NCBI GenBank assembly: GCA_963842155.1
Contig: CAWJFP010000019.1
Location: 1-52,419 of the forward strand
DNA from: CAWJFP01 sp963842155
Lineage (GTDB): Bacteria > Pseudomonadota > Alphaproteobacteria > JACZXZ01
Reading direction: 5' to 3'
Length of the DNA stretch: 52,419 nucleotides
Below, piece by piece: positions 1-9,131 of the stretch (position 1 is the stretch's first letter; every line of letters begins with the position of its first letter). The translations under genes were made by a program, and so were the position numbers. The notes under the pieces are model-generated. The model saw nothing but the letters and a program-made list of their open reading frames with translations, did no database searches and was not told the origin of the DNA.

Positions 1-4
1 GCCG

Positions 5-1300
5 ATGGCGTCGATGCGCGATAGACCCGTCTCGCCTGCGCGTCGGCGCCTCCTAAAGCAGGCCGCGGCGGCCGGAGGTGCCGCGCTCGCGAGCGTCGCG
101 GGCGGAAAAAGCCTTCTCGCCGAGACGGCGGCGGCGCCCGCCGACGGGCTGCCGCCCGACGTGCCGCCCTGGACGAAGACGCCCGGCGTCGGCGTGGGCA
201 AGCTGCCCTATGGCGCGCCCTCGCGCTACGAGAAGGACGTGGTGCGGCGTTATGTGAGCTGGTTCACGCCGAGCGACCAATCCTCGACGAACTTCACGCC
301 GCTGCAGGATCTCGACGGCATCATCACGCCGAACGGGCTCTGCTTCACGCGCTGCCATAACGGCGTGCCCGACATCGACCCCGCGGCGCACCGGCTGATC
401 ATCCATGGCATGGTCGAGCGGCCGCTCATCCTCACCATGGACGAGCTCATGCGCTTTCCCGCGGTGAGCCGCACGCTCTTCCTCGAATGCGCCGCCAATA
501 CGAGCATGGAATGGAAGACCGCGCTCATGGCCGGCGTGCAATATACGCACGGCATGCTGAGCTGCTGCGAATATACCGGCGTGGCGCTTTCGCTCCTGAT
601 GGCGGAAGTCGGCGTGACCCCCGAGGCCAAATGGGTGCTGGCCGAGGGCGCCGACGCGGCGGCGATGGATCGCAGCATCCCCATCGAGAAGGCGCAGGAC
701 GACGCCATCGTCGCCTGGGCGCAGAACGGCGAGCGGCTGCGGCCCGAGAACGGCTACCCCGTGCGCCTGCTGCTGCCCGGCTGGCAAGGCAACATGAACG
801 TAAAATGGCTGCGTCGGCTCAAATTCGGCGATCAGCCCTGGGAGACGCGCGAGGAGACCTCGAAATATACCGATCTCATGCCCGACGGGAAGGCGCGGCA
901 ATTCACCTGGGTCATGGAGGCGAAATCGGTCATCACCAGCCCCTGTCCCGAGCATCCGTTGAAGGCGCAGGGCTTCCGCGAGATTTCGGGGCTCGCCTGG
1001 TCGGGCCGCGGCAAGATCGCGCGGGTCGACGTCTCGCTCGACGGAGGTGTCAATTGGCAGGCGGCCAAGCTCGCCGAGCCCGTGCTATCGAAATGCCTGA
1101 CCCGCTTCCGTTTCCCCTGGCACTGGACGGGCGAGGAGGCGCTGCTGCAAAGCCGCGCCATCGACGAGACCGGCTATGTGCAGCCCACCATCGCGGCGTT
1201 GCGCGCGGTGCGCGGGCTCAACTCCGCCTATCACCGCAACGCCATCCAGACCTGGCGCGTCGACGCGAGCGGCGAGGTGGAGAATGTCCAGGTGGATTGA
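5..1300 (+). CDS. soxC: SoxC, molybdopterin subunit of sulfane/sulfite dehydrogenase
   Basis: This is the molybdenum-cofactor subunit of the periplasmic SoxCD sulfane dehydrogenase, which oxidises the outer sulfur atom carried on SoxY during thiosulfate oxidation. The 431-residue product starts with a Tat-like signal (RRRLLK at about residues 13-18, then an Ala/Gly-rich core). A sulfite-oxidase fold follows. The motif LECAAN places the Mo-ligating Cys at about residue 162, and a C-terminal dimerisation domain carries the conserved VDVSLDGGVNW. The length is normal for SoxC. Two ATGs lie close together (5 and 14), so the exact start is uncertain, and upstream sequence is outside the window. 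The gene overlaps soxD by 17 bases, which indicates translational coupling. The rest of the sox cluster is presumably to the left. Confidence 0.93.
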   Translation: MASMRDRPVSPARRRLLKQAAAAGGAALASVAGGKSLLAETAAAPADGLPPDVPPWTKTPGVGVGKLPYGAPSRYEKDVVRRYVSWFTPSDQSSTNFTPLQDLDGIITPNGLCFTRCHNGVPDIDPAAHRLIIHGMVERPLILTMDELMRFPAVSRTLFLECAANTSMEWKTALMAGVQYTHGMLSCCEYTGVALSLLMAEVGVTPEAKWVLAEGADAAAMDRSIPIEKAQDDAIVAWAQNGERLRPENGYPVRLLLPGWQGNMNVKWLRRLKFGDQPWETREETSKYTDLMPDGKARQFTWVMEAKSVITSPCPEHPLKAQGFREISGLAWSGRGKIARVDVSLDGGVNWQAAKLAEPVLSKCLTRFRFPWHWTGEEALLQSRAIDETGYVQPTIAALRAVRGLNSAYHRNAIQTWRVDASGEVENVQVD

Positions 1301-1940
1301 ACGCGCGCTCCTCGTCGGCGCGCTGTCGCTCGCTTGGGTCCCCGGCGCGCGCGCGGGCGACGCGGGCTACGGGCTCGGGCGTGCGCCGAGCCCGCAGGAG
1401 ATTGCCGGCTGGGACATCGACGCGCGCGGGGGCGACGGCAAGGGCCTGCCGCCCGGCGCGGGATCGGTCGCCAAGGGCGACAAGCTTTTTGCCGCGCAAT
1501 GCGCCTCCTGCCACGGCGATTTCGGCGAGGGGGTCGGGCTCTATCCGCCGCTCGCCGGCGGCAAGGGCACGCTCGCCAGCGCGAGCCCGCAAAAGACCGT
1601 CGGCAGCTATTGGCCCTATGCGCCGACCTTGTTCGATTACATCCGCCGCGCCATGCCGCTGCTGCATCCAGGCTCATTGAGCGACGGGGAGATCTATTCC
1701 GTCATCGCCTATATCCTGAACCTCAACGACATCCTGCCGCAGGACGCCCAGTTGGACGCGGCGTCGCTCGCCGCGATCAGCATGCCGAACCGCGACGGCT
1801 TCATCACCAAGGACCCGCGGCCGGACGTGAAGAGCGAGGCCTGCATGACGAATTGCAAGCCCGGCCCCGTGCGCGTGACGAGCAGCGCCGCCAAGGGCGT
1901 GACGCCCGGCGAGGAGGCGGCCGGCAAGGATGCAAAGTGA
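1284..1940 (+). CDS. soxD: SoxD, c-type cytochrome partner of SoxC (single haem)
   Basis: This is the electron-accepting cytochrome c subunit for SoxC. The 218-residue product has an N-terminal signal peptide (about residues 1-24, ending ARA) and one CxxCH haem site (CASCH, residues 73-77). The motif YPPLAGG follows, then a Met-containing region (AMPLLHPGSLSDGEIYSVI) typical of SoxD. The later CMTNC is not a haem motif. Paracoccus-type SoxD is much longer and dihaem, so this is the short, monohaem form. The ATG lies inside the soxC end and is preceded by a purine-rich GGCGAGGTGGAG, which supports coupled translation. A Lys/Ala-rich tail ends the protein. Confidence 0.88.
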   Translation: MSRWIERALLVGALSLAWVPGARAGDAGYGLGRAPSPQEIAGWDIDARGGDGKGLPPGAGSVAKGDKLFAAQCASCHGDFGEGVGLYPPLAGGKGTLASASPQKTVGSYWPYAPTLFDYIRRAMPLLHPGSLSDGEIYSVIAYILNLNDILPQDAQLDAASLAAISMPNRDGFITKDPRPDVKSEACMTNCKPGPVRVTSSAAKGVTPGEEAAGKDAK

Positions 1941-1984
1941 CGGCGCGTGCCGCCCTGCGCCGGTCTTCGAGAGGGGGAAATACG

Positions 1985-2431
1985 ATGCCGAGATTGCTCG
2001 TAGCATTTTCGCTTGCGTTTCTTCTCGTCGCGCCCGCGCGGGCGGCCGACACGGAACTGTCCGATCCCAAGCCCAGCATCGATCATCCGCGCCGGATCGT
2101 CATGACCATGTCGGAAGCCGAGCCGAAGCGCATCGACGCCGTACTCACCAATGTCGGAAATATCCAGAAATTCTACGGCGCGGACTATGTGCGCATCGCC
2201 CTCGTCGTCTATGGGCCGGCGATCGAAGCGGTGCTCAAGGACAAGTCGAAGGTGGCGCCGCGCATCCAGGGGCTGGTCGCGATCGATGTCGAGATCGAGG
2301 CCTGCGGCAACACGCTGGCCGCCTATCACAAGACGCCGGCGGATTTGATCGAGGGCGTCAAGCTCGTGCCCTCCGGCCTGCCGGAAGTCGTGGAGCGGCA
2401 GCTGCGCGGCTGGGTCTATGTCAGGCCCTAG
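1985..2431 (+). CDS. Periplasmic DsrE/DsrF-like sulfur-relay protein
   Basis: The 148-residue product has a clear signal peptide (LLVAFSLAFLLVAPARA) followed by a small DsrE-like alpha/beta domain. One conserved-looking Cys sits in EIEACGNTLAAY, where DsrE-family proteins carry their persulfide-accepting cysteine. GAGAGGGGGA immediately upstream is a strong ribosome-binding site. The gene follows soxD by 44 bases in the same direction, so it is probably the last gene of the sox operon. The likely role (inference) is periplasmic sulfur binding or transfer alongside SoxYZ. Proteins of this type are common next to soxCD, but the precise function is not settled by sequence. Confidence 0.8.
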   Translation: MPRLLVAFSLAFLLVAPARAADTELSDPKPSIDHPRRIVMTMSEAEPKRIDAVLTNVGNIQKFYGADYVRIALVVYGPAIEAVLKDKSKVAPRIQGLVAIDVEIEACGNTLAAYHKTPADLIEGVKLVPSGLPEVVERQLRGWVYVRP

Positions 2432-2511
2432 CGAGGGCGCGGCCTCACCGGGCGAACGACGGGACCCCGTTGACCCGTCTCGCACGTCGGCCGCCGGCCT
2501 ATAGGTCAATT

Positions 2512-3456
2512 TCAAGCAGAGAATTCGACAGCGCCTTCGTTGTTCGGGACGGCCGCATAATCGAGCACGGGCAGGCGGTCCGACAAGAGCTCGTTGAGCT
2601 CATCAAACTGCTCTCCCTCGAAGACGCATTCGGCCCGCGAGATCATCTTCTCGAAATGAGAAGCGTTCCATAGGTTTCGACCGGTAACCGCATAAACGTA
2701 CAAATGCGGACAATCGACCTTCGCCACGCGGTGCGCGTTGATGAGCCTGTGGATAGTCACGGTGTCGCCACCACGCGGCAGCGGCGCATAGATGGGCATG
2801 TGGCTCCGCCAGACCGCGATGGTCGGTTCCCAGATCCTACTCTCGGCAATTGCTGAACTTTCTGCTGCGGCCACCAAACGAGCAGGCGCGAGAGAAACGC
2901 CGCCGCCGTGCCGGTCTCGCGCAGAACCTTGACGGATATCGCAATCCGCTGCGGGTCAGAGAGGTCGTCATCATCCCAATTGACGGCTATCGCACCCTGC
3001 GCGCGCGTCGCCGCGAGATTCCGATGATCGCCGATGGTCAGGCCCGGCGGGGCGACGAAAATCCTGGCGTTCAACACGTCTTGCGAGGCGATGAAGGCGC
3101 GGACCCTTTCGCCGGCTTCGGGCTCAGCCACGACCGCGAGTTCGCGATGCGGATATGTCTGCCGCCGGTTAGCAGGCCAGAGATTGCCGCATCAGCTCGA
3201 TATGGCCGCGCGACATCATCAGGCAGGAGACGAGGGGATTCGGCTGCTCTACGAGCGCGGGCGGCGTCGGAGTAAACCCGGGCGTAGGTTCGAAAACGGT
3301 GCATTTGATTTGCGAGATGTCCGGGCAGAGCTTGACGCCGACGCCCTTCGATCTCTGGACACCACGCTCACTGCTTCTACCCGATCGCGGGCCGCCTATC
3401 GAACAGTCGAACATCTTAATGGACGGATACTCTACAGTAAAAGCTGGAATCTGCAT
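2512..3456 (-). CDS. Family 2 glycosyltransferase, reading frame broken twice
   Basis: Three minus-strand frames join into one GT2-like protein. The first has NPLVSCLMMSRGHIELM, the usual first beta strand. At 3169-3170 one extra base interrupts what should read CYRRQTYPHRELAVV, and the next frame carries NLAATRAQGAIAVNWDDDD with the Asp-rich nucleotide-sugar/metal motif. A second shift near 2850 leads to WEPTIAVWRSHMPIY and PRGGDT. The conserved parts are intact, so either sequencing error or recent decay fits; the many indels elsewhere favour error. The region is AT-richer than its neighbours and unlinked to other sugar genes, which hints at horizontal gain. The ATG at 3456 is only the most convenient start, and the acceptor is unknown. 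Confidence 0.62.
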
Positions 3457-3631
3457 GCTGCCGGATTTGAATGATCATTTCAGTGAAGGCGAATTTTCGC
3501 TTACATTTTACAGACGCAGTGCCAATTTTGTAGCCAAATGGCCTATCTTCGGAACAGCGGCAAATGCGCCGCGCTTTTCTGCGCGGTCGGCTTGCGCGTG
3601 TCAGGATTGCCAATCGGGCGATAGGGTCGAG

Positions 3632-4780
3632 CTATGGGCAGACGATTCGCGTCACGGCTGCCCCGGGCTGGTTCTCGATGGCTTGCTCGCAATAGCGGTG
3701 GCCGAGGTCGTCCGAGCACACCCGATGCAGCGTGCCGTCGCCTTGTTTCGAGAACAGGTCGCAATGCGGGTCGGCGACGTTCTGGATTTCTCCCGTTCGC
3801 TGATCCTTTGGCTTGGCCGAGGCGGAAGCACCTATCTTCGTCATGGCGCCTCCATTCACTGGCGTCTTGTCCGCCGCGATATGCCGGCGTGCAATTGCAA
3901 TGTTTTCCTGAATCACGTTGTGGAACGGCGAATTCGGGTCGTCCTGCCTGAGGGCGTCCTGAAAAGTCGAGAGGGCTCCTTTCCAATCGCCGGCCTGAGC
4001 CTGCAATGTCCCGATTTCGTTCGTGTCATGAACCTTGTGCTCGGCATCGGAGTAATCGGCGAAATTCGGATAAGTGCGCGGCGTATCGGAATCGCGGTAA
4101 ACCGGCTTGGGATCGCTTGCGCCCGCGCCCTGCGCGTTGGCTACGGAATCGGCCGCCGACGTCGCGCTCAGCGGACGGATTTGGCTCAACAGATTCTGTT
4201 GGTCCGCTGAAAAGCGAGCCGCAGCCGCCTGTTTTTGCCCTTCGATCGCCTGCTCGTAAACGGCGAGATCGTGCTTTGCGATGTCGACGGGCCCGCCACT
4301 ATATCGGATCGCCTCGATGGCAAGCTCACGAGCCTTGGCATAATTGCCCGCCAGAAATTCGAGTTGCGCCTGGGTCACGAGGTAATTGCCCAGGGCGACA
4401 TCGTTCGACGGATCGATCGAGACGGCCTGACTGAACAGCGCGGCGGCCTCCGCCTTGCGGCCTTCATTGGCCAGAGCGACGCCCCGATTGTTGAGATTTT
4501 GCGACGCGCTGCCATTAGCACTGTCTTCCAAGATCAAATTGCGGATCGCGTTGCCGATGCCGGCGCCAATGGCGAAGCCCAATGATCCTGCGGCACCGGC
4601 CGCGGCGCCACCGCCCGGCGAAGCCCCGCCGGCGGCGCCCGAACACATCGAATCGGCAACCTGCTTGCCGCCGATAAAGCACCCTTCGTAATGCTGCGCG
4701 GCCGCCGGATCGCCCGATGCGGCAGTCGCAAGAATGATACCGAAAAATACCGCGTGCGACTTTAATTGCCCGATTCCCAT
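3632..4780 (-). CDS. Secreted TPR-repeat protein of unknown function
   Basis: The 382-residue product starts at an ATG preceded by GGGAGG at good spacing; the frame runs further upstream but without a better start. A signal peptide ends near AAAQ at about residue 28. A Gly/Ala-rich hydrophobic stretch (about residues 48-78) could insert into or associate with a membrane. TPR-like helices follow (LNNRGVALANEGRKAEAAALF and a second pair near residue 260), and the Cys-containing C-terminal tail (CDLF, VCSD, YCEQ, IVCP) may form periplasmic disulfides. The stop of the PDZ-TPR gene lies only 20 bases upstream on the same strand, so the two are probably co-transcribed. No known family is recognised. 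Confidence 0.72.
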   Translation of the reverse strand: MGIGQLKSHAVFFGIILATAASGDPAAAQHYEGCFIGGKQVADSMCSGAAGGASPGGGAAAGAAGSLGFAIGAGIGNAIRNLILEDSANGSASQNLNNRGVALANEGRKAEAAALFSQAVSIDPSNDVALGNYLVTQAQLEFLAGNYAKARELAIEAIRYSGGPVDIAKHDLAVYEQAIEGQKQAAAARFSADQQNLLSQIRPLSATSAADSVANAQGAGASDPKPVYRDSDTPRTYPNFADYSDAEHKVHDTNEIGTLQAQAGDWKGALSTFQDALRQDDPNSPFHNVIQENIAIARRHIAADKTPVNGGAMTKIGASASAKPKDQRTGEIQNVADPHCDLFSKQGDGTLHRVCSDDLGHRYCEQAIENQPGAAVTRIVCP

Positions 4781-4800
4781 CGCATCCTCCCGTCGCGGCG

Positions 4801-6075
4801 CTATTGCCGCCCTCTTATCGTGCGGAATGTTCCCCGATCTTCGACCGTGACGGCACAGACGTCGGAAAAGTATCGAAGGTGATGGACCGAGCGAATGGTC
4901 AATATATTCCCCTCGATCTCGCCGTCGGCGTCGTAACGCTTGAGCCTTCCGAAGCAAGCCACGAAATCGGGATCCTTCATCGCGTAATTGCAACTGCCCT
5001 GGAATTGGCTGCCATGGATCGTGCCCACGCAGACGAGGTCACCCGGATCGAGGTTGCTCTTCGGCGTTGCGCTGACGACTTTGATCGTGAAGTCGCGGTT
5101 GCGTAGCGTCGCCATCTCGATATCCCCGTTTTGCATCGGCATCTGTCCGAGAAAGGGCAGCCACGGCTTTTGCTCCGCGCCGATCTGTTCGAGGTCCGCG
5201 ATCCTCTGCTTTAGGGCAGCCGCGTCCTTCGCGGCGGGATCGAGGATAAGATAGCGATGCAATATTTCCGCCGCCAATATCGCGCGCCCGGCCTTGGCCA
5301 GGACGAGCCCCTCGTCGAAATAGAGATCGGCAACCCAGGGCGCCTCATAGACCGCGCCGGCGAATTTTTCCGTCGCTCGATCATTGTCCTCGTCATCTTT
5401 TGCCGATTGTAAAATCGATATCGCGTCGCGGCTCCAGCGCTCCGCATCGCTCGATACCGACGGCGGGGGCTGGATCTGCGGCAGCGATTGGGCAAGCCTC
5501 GCCAAGGCGGCGTCGTAATCGGCGTTGGTATAGACGCCACCACCGGTCCCCGCGGAAATATAACGCAGCGCCTTGACCTCGTGATCGAAGGCGGATCGAT
5601 AATCGCGCGAGGCTATCGCGGCAGCCGCGTCGTCGTTTTCGGATTGCGCGCGAGCGCGCAGAGCCTGGACGAAGCGAGCGTCCATGTCGGCGGGCCGGCT
5701 CGCGAGACGCAGATTGACCGCTAAGGGCCGACCGTCGCGCAGCAGCGTGACCGGTACCATTCTCAAGCCGGCGGCTGCGAGCGCCGCCGTCAATGCATCG
5801 TTCGATGCGAGCGGTTTGTTATCCAGAGTCAGAAGGATGTCGCCTTCACGCAGCCCGCCTTCGTCTGCGGGACTGCCGGGCACCACCAGATCGAGGCGGA
5901 GCCCGCTGCCGGCGCCGCCCGTCGCCGGCGACGGCTTGAATTCGACATAGATCCGGTTGACGCCGAGCCAAACCCCGGCGTTCTCGCCGGCCGCGGCCCA
6001 GGACTCGCCGTCCGTGCCCGCAAGCACCATGACAGCACCAAGCGCAAGCAAAGCGCCTTTTATCCCCTGTAACAC
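4801..6075 (-). CDS. Secreted PDZ-domain plus TPR-like protein
   Basis: The 424-residue product begins at a GTG codon and has a signal peptide (LLALGAVMVLAG). A PDZ domain at about residues 35-125 includes the carboxylate-binding-loop type sequence GVNRIYVEF and the core VVPGSPADEGGLREGDILL. A helical TPR-like section follows (about 140-300, with AEILHRYLILDP). The C-terminal ~120 residues are beta-rich with two to three Cys (CVGTIHGSQFQGSCNY, ACFGRL, DVCAV). No protease catalytic domain is present, so this is a PDZ scaffold rather than a DegP-type enzyme. It is likely co-transcribed with the downstream TPR protein and perhaps works with it in the cell envelope (inference). Confidence 0.75.
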   Translation of the reverse strand: MLQGIKGALLALGAVMVLAGTDGESWAAAGENAGVWLGVNRIYVEFKPSPATGGAGSGLRLDLVVPGSPADEGGLREGDILLTLDNKPLASNDALTAALAAAGLRMVPVTLLRDGRPLAVNLRLASRPADMDARFVQALRARAQSENDDAAAAIASRDYRSAFDHEVKALRYISAGTGGGVYTNADYDAALARLAQSLPQIQPPPSVSSDAERWSRDAISILQSAKDDEDNDRATEKFAGAVYEAPWVADLYFDEGLVLAKAGRAILAAEILHRYLILDPAAKDAAALKQRIADLEQIGAEQKPWLPFLGQMPMQNGDIEMATLRNRDFTIKVVSATPKSNLDPGDLVCVGTIHGSQFQGSCNYAMKDPDFVACFGRLKRYDADGEIEGNILTIRSVHHLRYFSDVCAVTVEDRGTFRTIRGRQ

Positions 6076-6284
6076 GCCGTTACGCCGCTTGAGTATGGAT
6101 CACATAAATTGTACCCCTCCGGCGGGCGATCGTAAATCCACGGGTTCAACCTGGTCCCGATTATTCGGCTGCGGCGGCCTGTGCTCGCTTTCCAGGGCCG
6201 TCTTTTTGCCACGCAGAAGACCCTTCCGTTTTGCGCCGCAACAACCTATTTTTTGAATAGCCTGCGTGAATCGGAGCTTAAGGA

Positions 6285-7709
6285 ATGAATTTCGCGTCCG
6301 CCGCGCACCGTCTCCTGGTTGCGGTCGCCCGGCCCTTGGCCCTTCTCCTCGCGATGGGTGGCTCGGCCTTGCCGGCCGAGGCCAGCATGTATGCCTTGCC
6401 CAAGGAAGGCAACATGGTGGGCGAGATGCGCGTGGTCACCGCCTCGGCGCGCAGTACGCTCCTCGACATCGCGCGCCATTACGATCTCGGCACCGAGGAG
6501 ATCGCCGGCGCCAATCCCGGCGTCGATATGTGGGTGCCCAAGCCGGGTCAGCGCGTGGTGCTGCCGACCATCTATATTCTGCCGCCCAAGCCCTGGACCG
6601 GCCTGGTGGTGAACGTGGGCGCGCGGCGGCTCTATTATTTCCCCACGCCCAATCGCGGCGAGGCGCCGGTGGTGATCACCTACCCGCTCGGCATCGCGCG
6701 CGACAATTGGCCCACGCCCATCGGCATGACCCGTATCGCGGCCAAGGTGCGCAACCCGAGCTGGGTCGTGCCCAAGGACATCCTCGAAGAGCATGTCAAG
6801 AACGGCAATCCGCTGCCGAAGGTGGTGCCGCCCGGGCCGGAGAACCCGATGGGGCTGCTCGCGCTGAGGACGGCAATGGAGGGCATCTATATCCATGGCA
6901 CGAGCGAGCCCTGGGGCGTGGGCGACCGGGTGAGCCATGGCTGCATGCATCTCTATCCCGAGGACGTGGCCGAGATCTTCCCCAGGATTCCGGTCGGCAC
7001 GCCCGTGCGCATCCTCGACCAGCCGTTCCAGGTGGGCGAACGCGACGGCATCCTCTACATGGCGGGCTATGAGCCCCTTGCGGACTACCATAATCCCAAG
7101 AGCCCCGAGCAGCGCGCCGTCGATGCCGTCACCACCTACCAGGGCAAGCATAGCTTGCTGATCGACTGGGGCGTGGTGAAGAAGATCGCCAAGGACGAGA
7201 CGACGGTGCCGCTTCCGATCACGCCTGGAGCGCCCGACATGGCATTGTTCATCGCCGCCCTTCCGGCCGAGCCCTATTCCTTCCCGCCCTACGGCTTGGA
7301 CGCGAATTCGGCGGCGCCGCCGAAGCGTCAGCTCCCCGTCGCTACCGCGCCCGAGGCGAATACGGGCGAAGCGCCGCTCTCCGACGCGACGAATGCGACG
7401 AACCCGCCGCCGAGCGTACAGCAAACGGCACCGCCCGAGAGCCAGGCAGCGACGGGCGCGCAACAACCCATGGCGAACGTCGTTCTCGAGCCAAACGCGG
7501 CGCCTGCTGCCGCGCCCGCCCGGAAGGGACCGAGCATGCCGGCGGCGGCAGCGCCGGCCAACGCGCTGCCCGCGGCTCAGCCGGACAATGCGGCCCATGA
7601 GACGCATGGGGCGACGGGCTCGCCGGCGGCGACGGCGCCGGCCACGGCGGATCCCTCCATGGCCGGGACGGCCGCCAGCGCTCCCGCCAATCCCGAAGGC
7701 ATTTACTAG
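6285..7709 (+). CDS. L,D-transpeptidase (YkuD family) with LysM-like domain
   Basis: The 474-residue envelope enzyme is predicted to make 3-3 peptidoglycan cross-links or attach lipoprotein to peptidoglycan. A signal peptide (about residues 1-33) precedes a LysM-like segment (about 48-94, ending WVPKPGQRVVLP). The YkuD catalytic domain (about 104-245) has IHGT at 203-206 and SHGCMHL with nucleophile Cys220. The usual residue two after Cys is Arg (SHGCxR); here it is His. The last ~150 residues are a low-complexity Ala/Pro-rich tail, probably disordered. AAGGA lies just upstream of the ATG. The gene diverges from the PDZ gene across a 209-base spacer in which I see no clear site. Confidence 0.9.
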   Translation: MNFASAAHRLLVAVARPLALLLAMGGSALPAEASMYALPKEGNMVGEMRVVTASARSTLLDIARHYDLGTEEIAGANPGVDMWVPKPGQRVVLPTIYILPPKPWTGLVVNVGARRLYYFPTPNRGEAPVVITYPLGIARDNWPTPIGMTRIAAKVRNPSWVVPKDILEEHVKNGNPLPKVVPPGPENPMGLLALRTAMEGIYIHGTSEPWGVGDRVSHGCMHLYPEDVAEIFPRIPVGTPVRILDQPFQVGERDGILYMAGYEPLADYHNPKSPEQRAVDAVTTYQGKHSLLIDWGVVKKIAKDETTVPLPITPGAPDMALFIAALPAEPYSFPPYGLDANSAAPPKRQLPVATAPEANTGEAPLSDATNATNPPPSVQQTAPPESQAATGAQQPMANVVLEPNAAPAAAPARKGPSMPAAAAPANALPAAQPDNAAHETHGATGSPAATAPATADPSMAGTAASAPANPEGIY

Positions 7710-7753
7710 ACACGCCGAAGCGCGGCTGCTTCCGCGCCAGGAGCGAGGCGGGC

Positions 7754-8464
7754 ATGGGCCGGTCCGGCATCATCGGAATCGCTTTCGGCGCAGTCTTGCT
7801 GGGCGCCGCGCAGGCGCCTTGCCGCGCCCAGGAAGCCGCGGAAGCGAGCTGCGATGCCGCACTCCTCGAGCGGCTCAAGACCGCGGAGGCGCAGATTCTC
7901 GTCTGCATGACGAGCGCGCGGCTGGTGCCGGGCGAGCCCGTGGTCTTCGTCGTCTGGAGCTATGACCGGCAGTCGCCCAATGCCGGCTTGGCGCTGGCGC
8001 TTTTCGATCTGGCCGGCTTGCGGCAAGGCAGCCGCAAGGCGCTGTTCCAGATGCTGCGCGGCCAGGAGCTGCTGCCTATCCGCCAGGACGGCGAGACCGG
8101 CAAGGTTGCCTTCGGCGACTTCGACCATTCCGGGCATATGGGCTGGGCCGTCGAAATCCGCGACGAGCGCGAAAGCGTGCTCCTCATGCGCGCCTACGAT
8201 CCAAGAAGCGGCCGCTTTCAGCCGATCGGACCCTGGCGGCGGAGCGAGGAGGGGATGGTCACCCAAGACGGCTTCCCGACCGAGGGCGAGCAGATTCCGG
8301 AGATCGCCGACGGCGCGATCAAGCTCTCGACCTGCCGGCGCGACCCGAGCCGCGCCTACGGCAAGCGCGATCTCTATTTCGATCTCTACCGGCTGGTGGA
8401 CGGGCGCTACGCCCTCGCCGACGAAACGCGCGATCCGCTGATGCGCTATTGCCCCGCCGAATAA
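7754..8464 (+). CDS. Secreted protein of unknown function
   Basis: The 236-residue product has a signal peptide ending near CRAQ (about residue 26). A mixed alpha/beta domain without recognised motifs follows. Cys residues (SCDAAL, VCMTS, TCRRD, RYCPAE) could pair in the periplasm. The section GKVAFGDFDHSGHMGWAVE resembles an FG-GAP/EF-hand-like DxDxxG turn, but only once, so I do not assign a repeat family. GGAGCGAGGCGGGC precedes the ATG. The gene starts 44 bases after the L,D-transpeptidase on the same strand, so co-transcription and an envelope role are plausible. Confidence 0.7.
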   Translation: MGRSGIIGIAFGAVLLGAAQAPCRAQEAAEASCDAALLERLKTAEAQILVCMTSARLVPGEPVVFVVWSYDRQSPNAGLALALFDLAGLRQGSRKALFQMLRGQELLPIRQDGETGKVAFGDFDHSGHMGWAVEIRDERESVLLMRAYDPRSGRFQPIGPWRRSEEGMVTQDGFPTEGEQIPEIADGAIKLSTCRRDPSRAYGKRDLYFDLYRLVDGRYALADETRDPLMRYCPAE

Positions 8465-8483
8465 GGCGGCGCGAGCGGGCTTG

Positions 8484-9131
8484 CTAACGCGTGCCGAACA
8501 GCCGGTCGCCCGCGTCGCCCAGGCCCGGGACGATATAGCCATGGTCGTTGAGCCGCTCGTCGATCGCCGCGGTGATGATCGGAATGTCGGGATGGCTCGC
8601 GGCGAAGGTGCGGATGCCTTCGGGTGCTGCCAGGAGGCAGACCACCTTGAGCCGCCTGACGCCGAGCGCCTTCACGCGATCGACCGCGGCGACGAGCGAA
8701 TGGCCCGTCGCCAGCATCGGGTCGGTCACGATCACCAAGCGCTCCGCCGCGTCGGTCGGAAGCTTGAGGTAATACTCGACCGCGTTCAGGGTCTCGGGAT
8801 CGCGATAGATGCCGATATGGCCGACGCGCGCCTGCGGCACGAGGTCGAGCAGCCCCTCGGCGAGACCGAGCCCGGCGCGCAGGATGGGAACGATGCAAAG
8901 CTTCTTGCCCTCGATGAAGGGCGCTTCGATCGGGCAGATCGGCGTCTCGATCGCTCGCTTCATGAGCGGGAGATCGCGCGTCACCTCATAGCCGAGCAGC
9001 AAGGCGATCTCGCGCACCAGGCGGCGGAAATTCGCCGTCGAGGTGGTGCGGTCGCGCAAGAGGCTCACTTTATGCTGCACCAGCGGATGGTCGATCACCG
9101 TGACGGAGGGAAAATCGCTTCTCGCGGCCAT
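8484..9131 (-). CDS. upp: Uracil phosphoribosyltransferase
   Basis: This enzyme converts uracil and PRPP to UMP in pyrimidine salvage. The 215 residues match the family length. Landmarks include HPLVQHKVSLLRD at the N-terminus, PILRAGLGLAEGLLDLVP, the PRPP-binding loop VTDPMLATGHS (about residues 136-146), and the C-terminal uracil-recognition segment YIVPGLGDAGDRLFGT. The gene is convergent with the secreted unknown gene, 19 bases away, and diverges from gmd across about 207 bases. No regulatory feature is evident. The identification rests on intact, diagnostic motifs. Confidence 0.97.
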   Translation of the reverse strand: MAARSDFPSVTVIDHPLVQHKVSLLRDRTTSTANFRRLVREIALLLGYEVTRDLPLMKRAIETPICPIEAPFIEGKKLCIVPILRAGLGLAEGLLDLVPQARVGHIGIYRDPETLNAVEYYLKLPTDAAERLVIVTDPMLATGHSLVAAVDRVKALGVRRLKVVCLLAAPEGIRTFAASHPDIPIITAAIDERLNDHGYIVPGLGDAGDRLFGTR

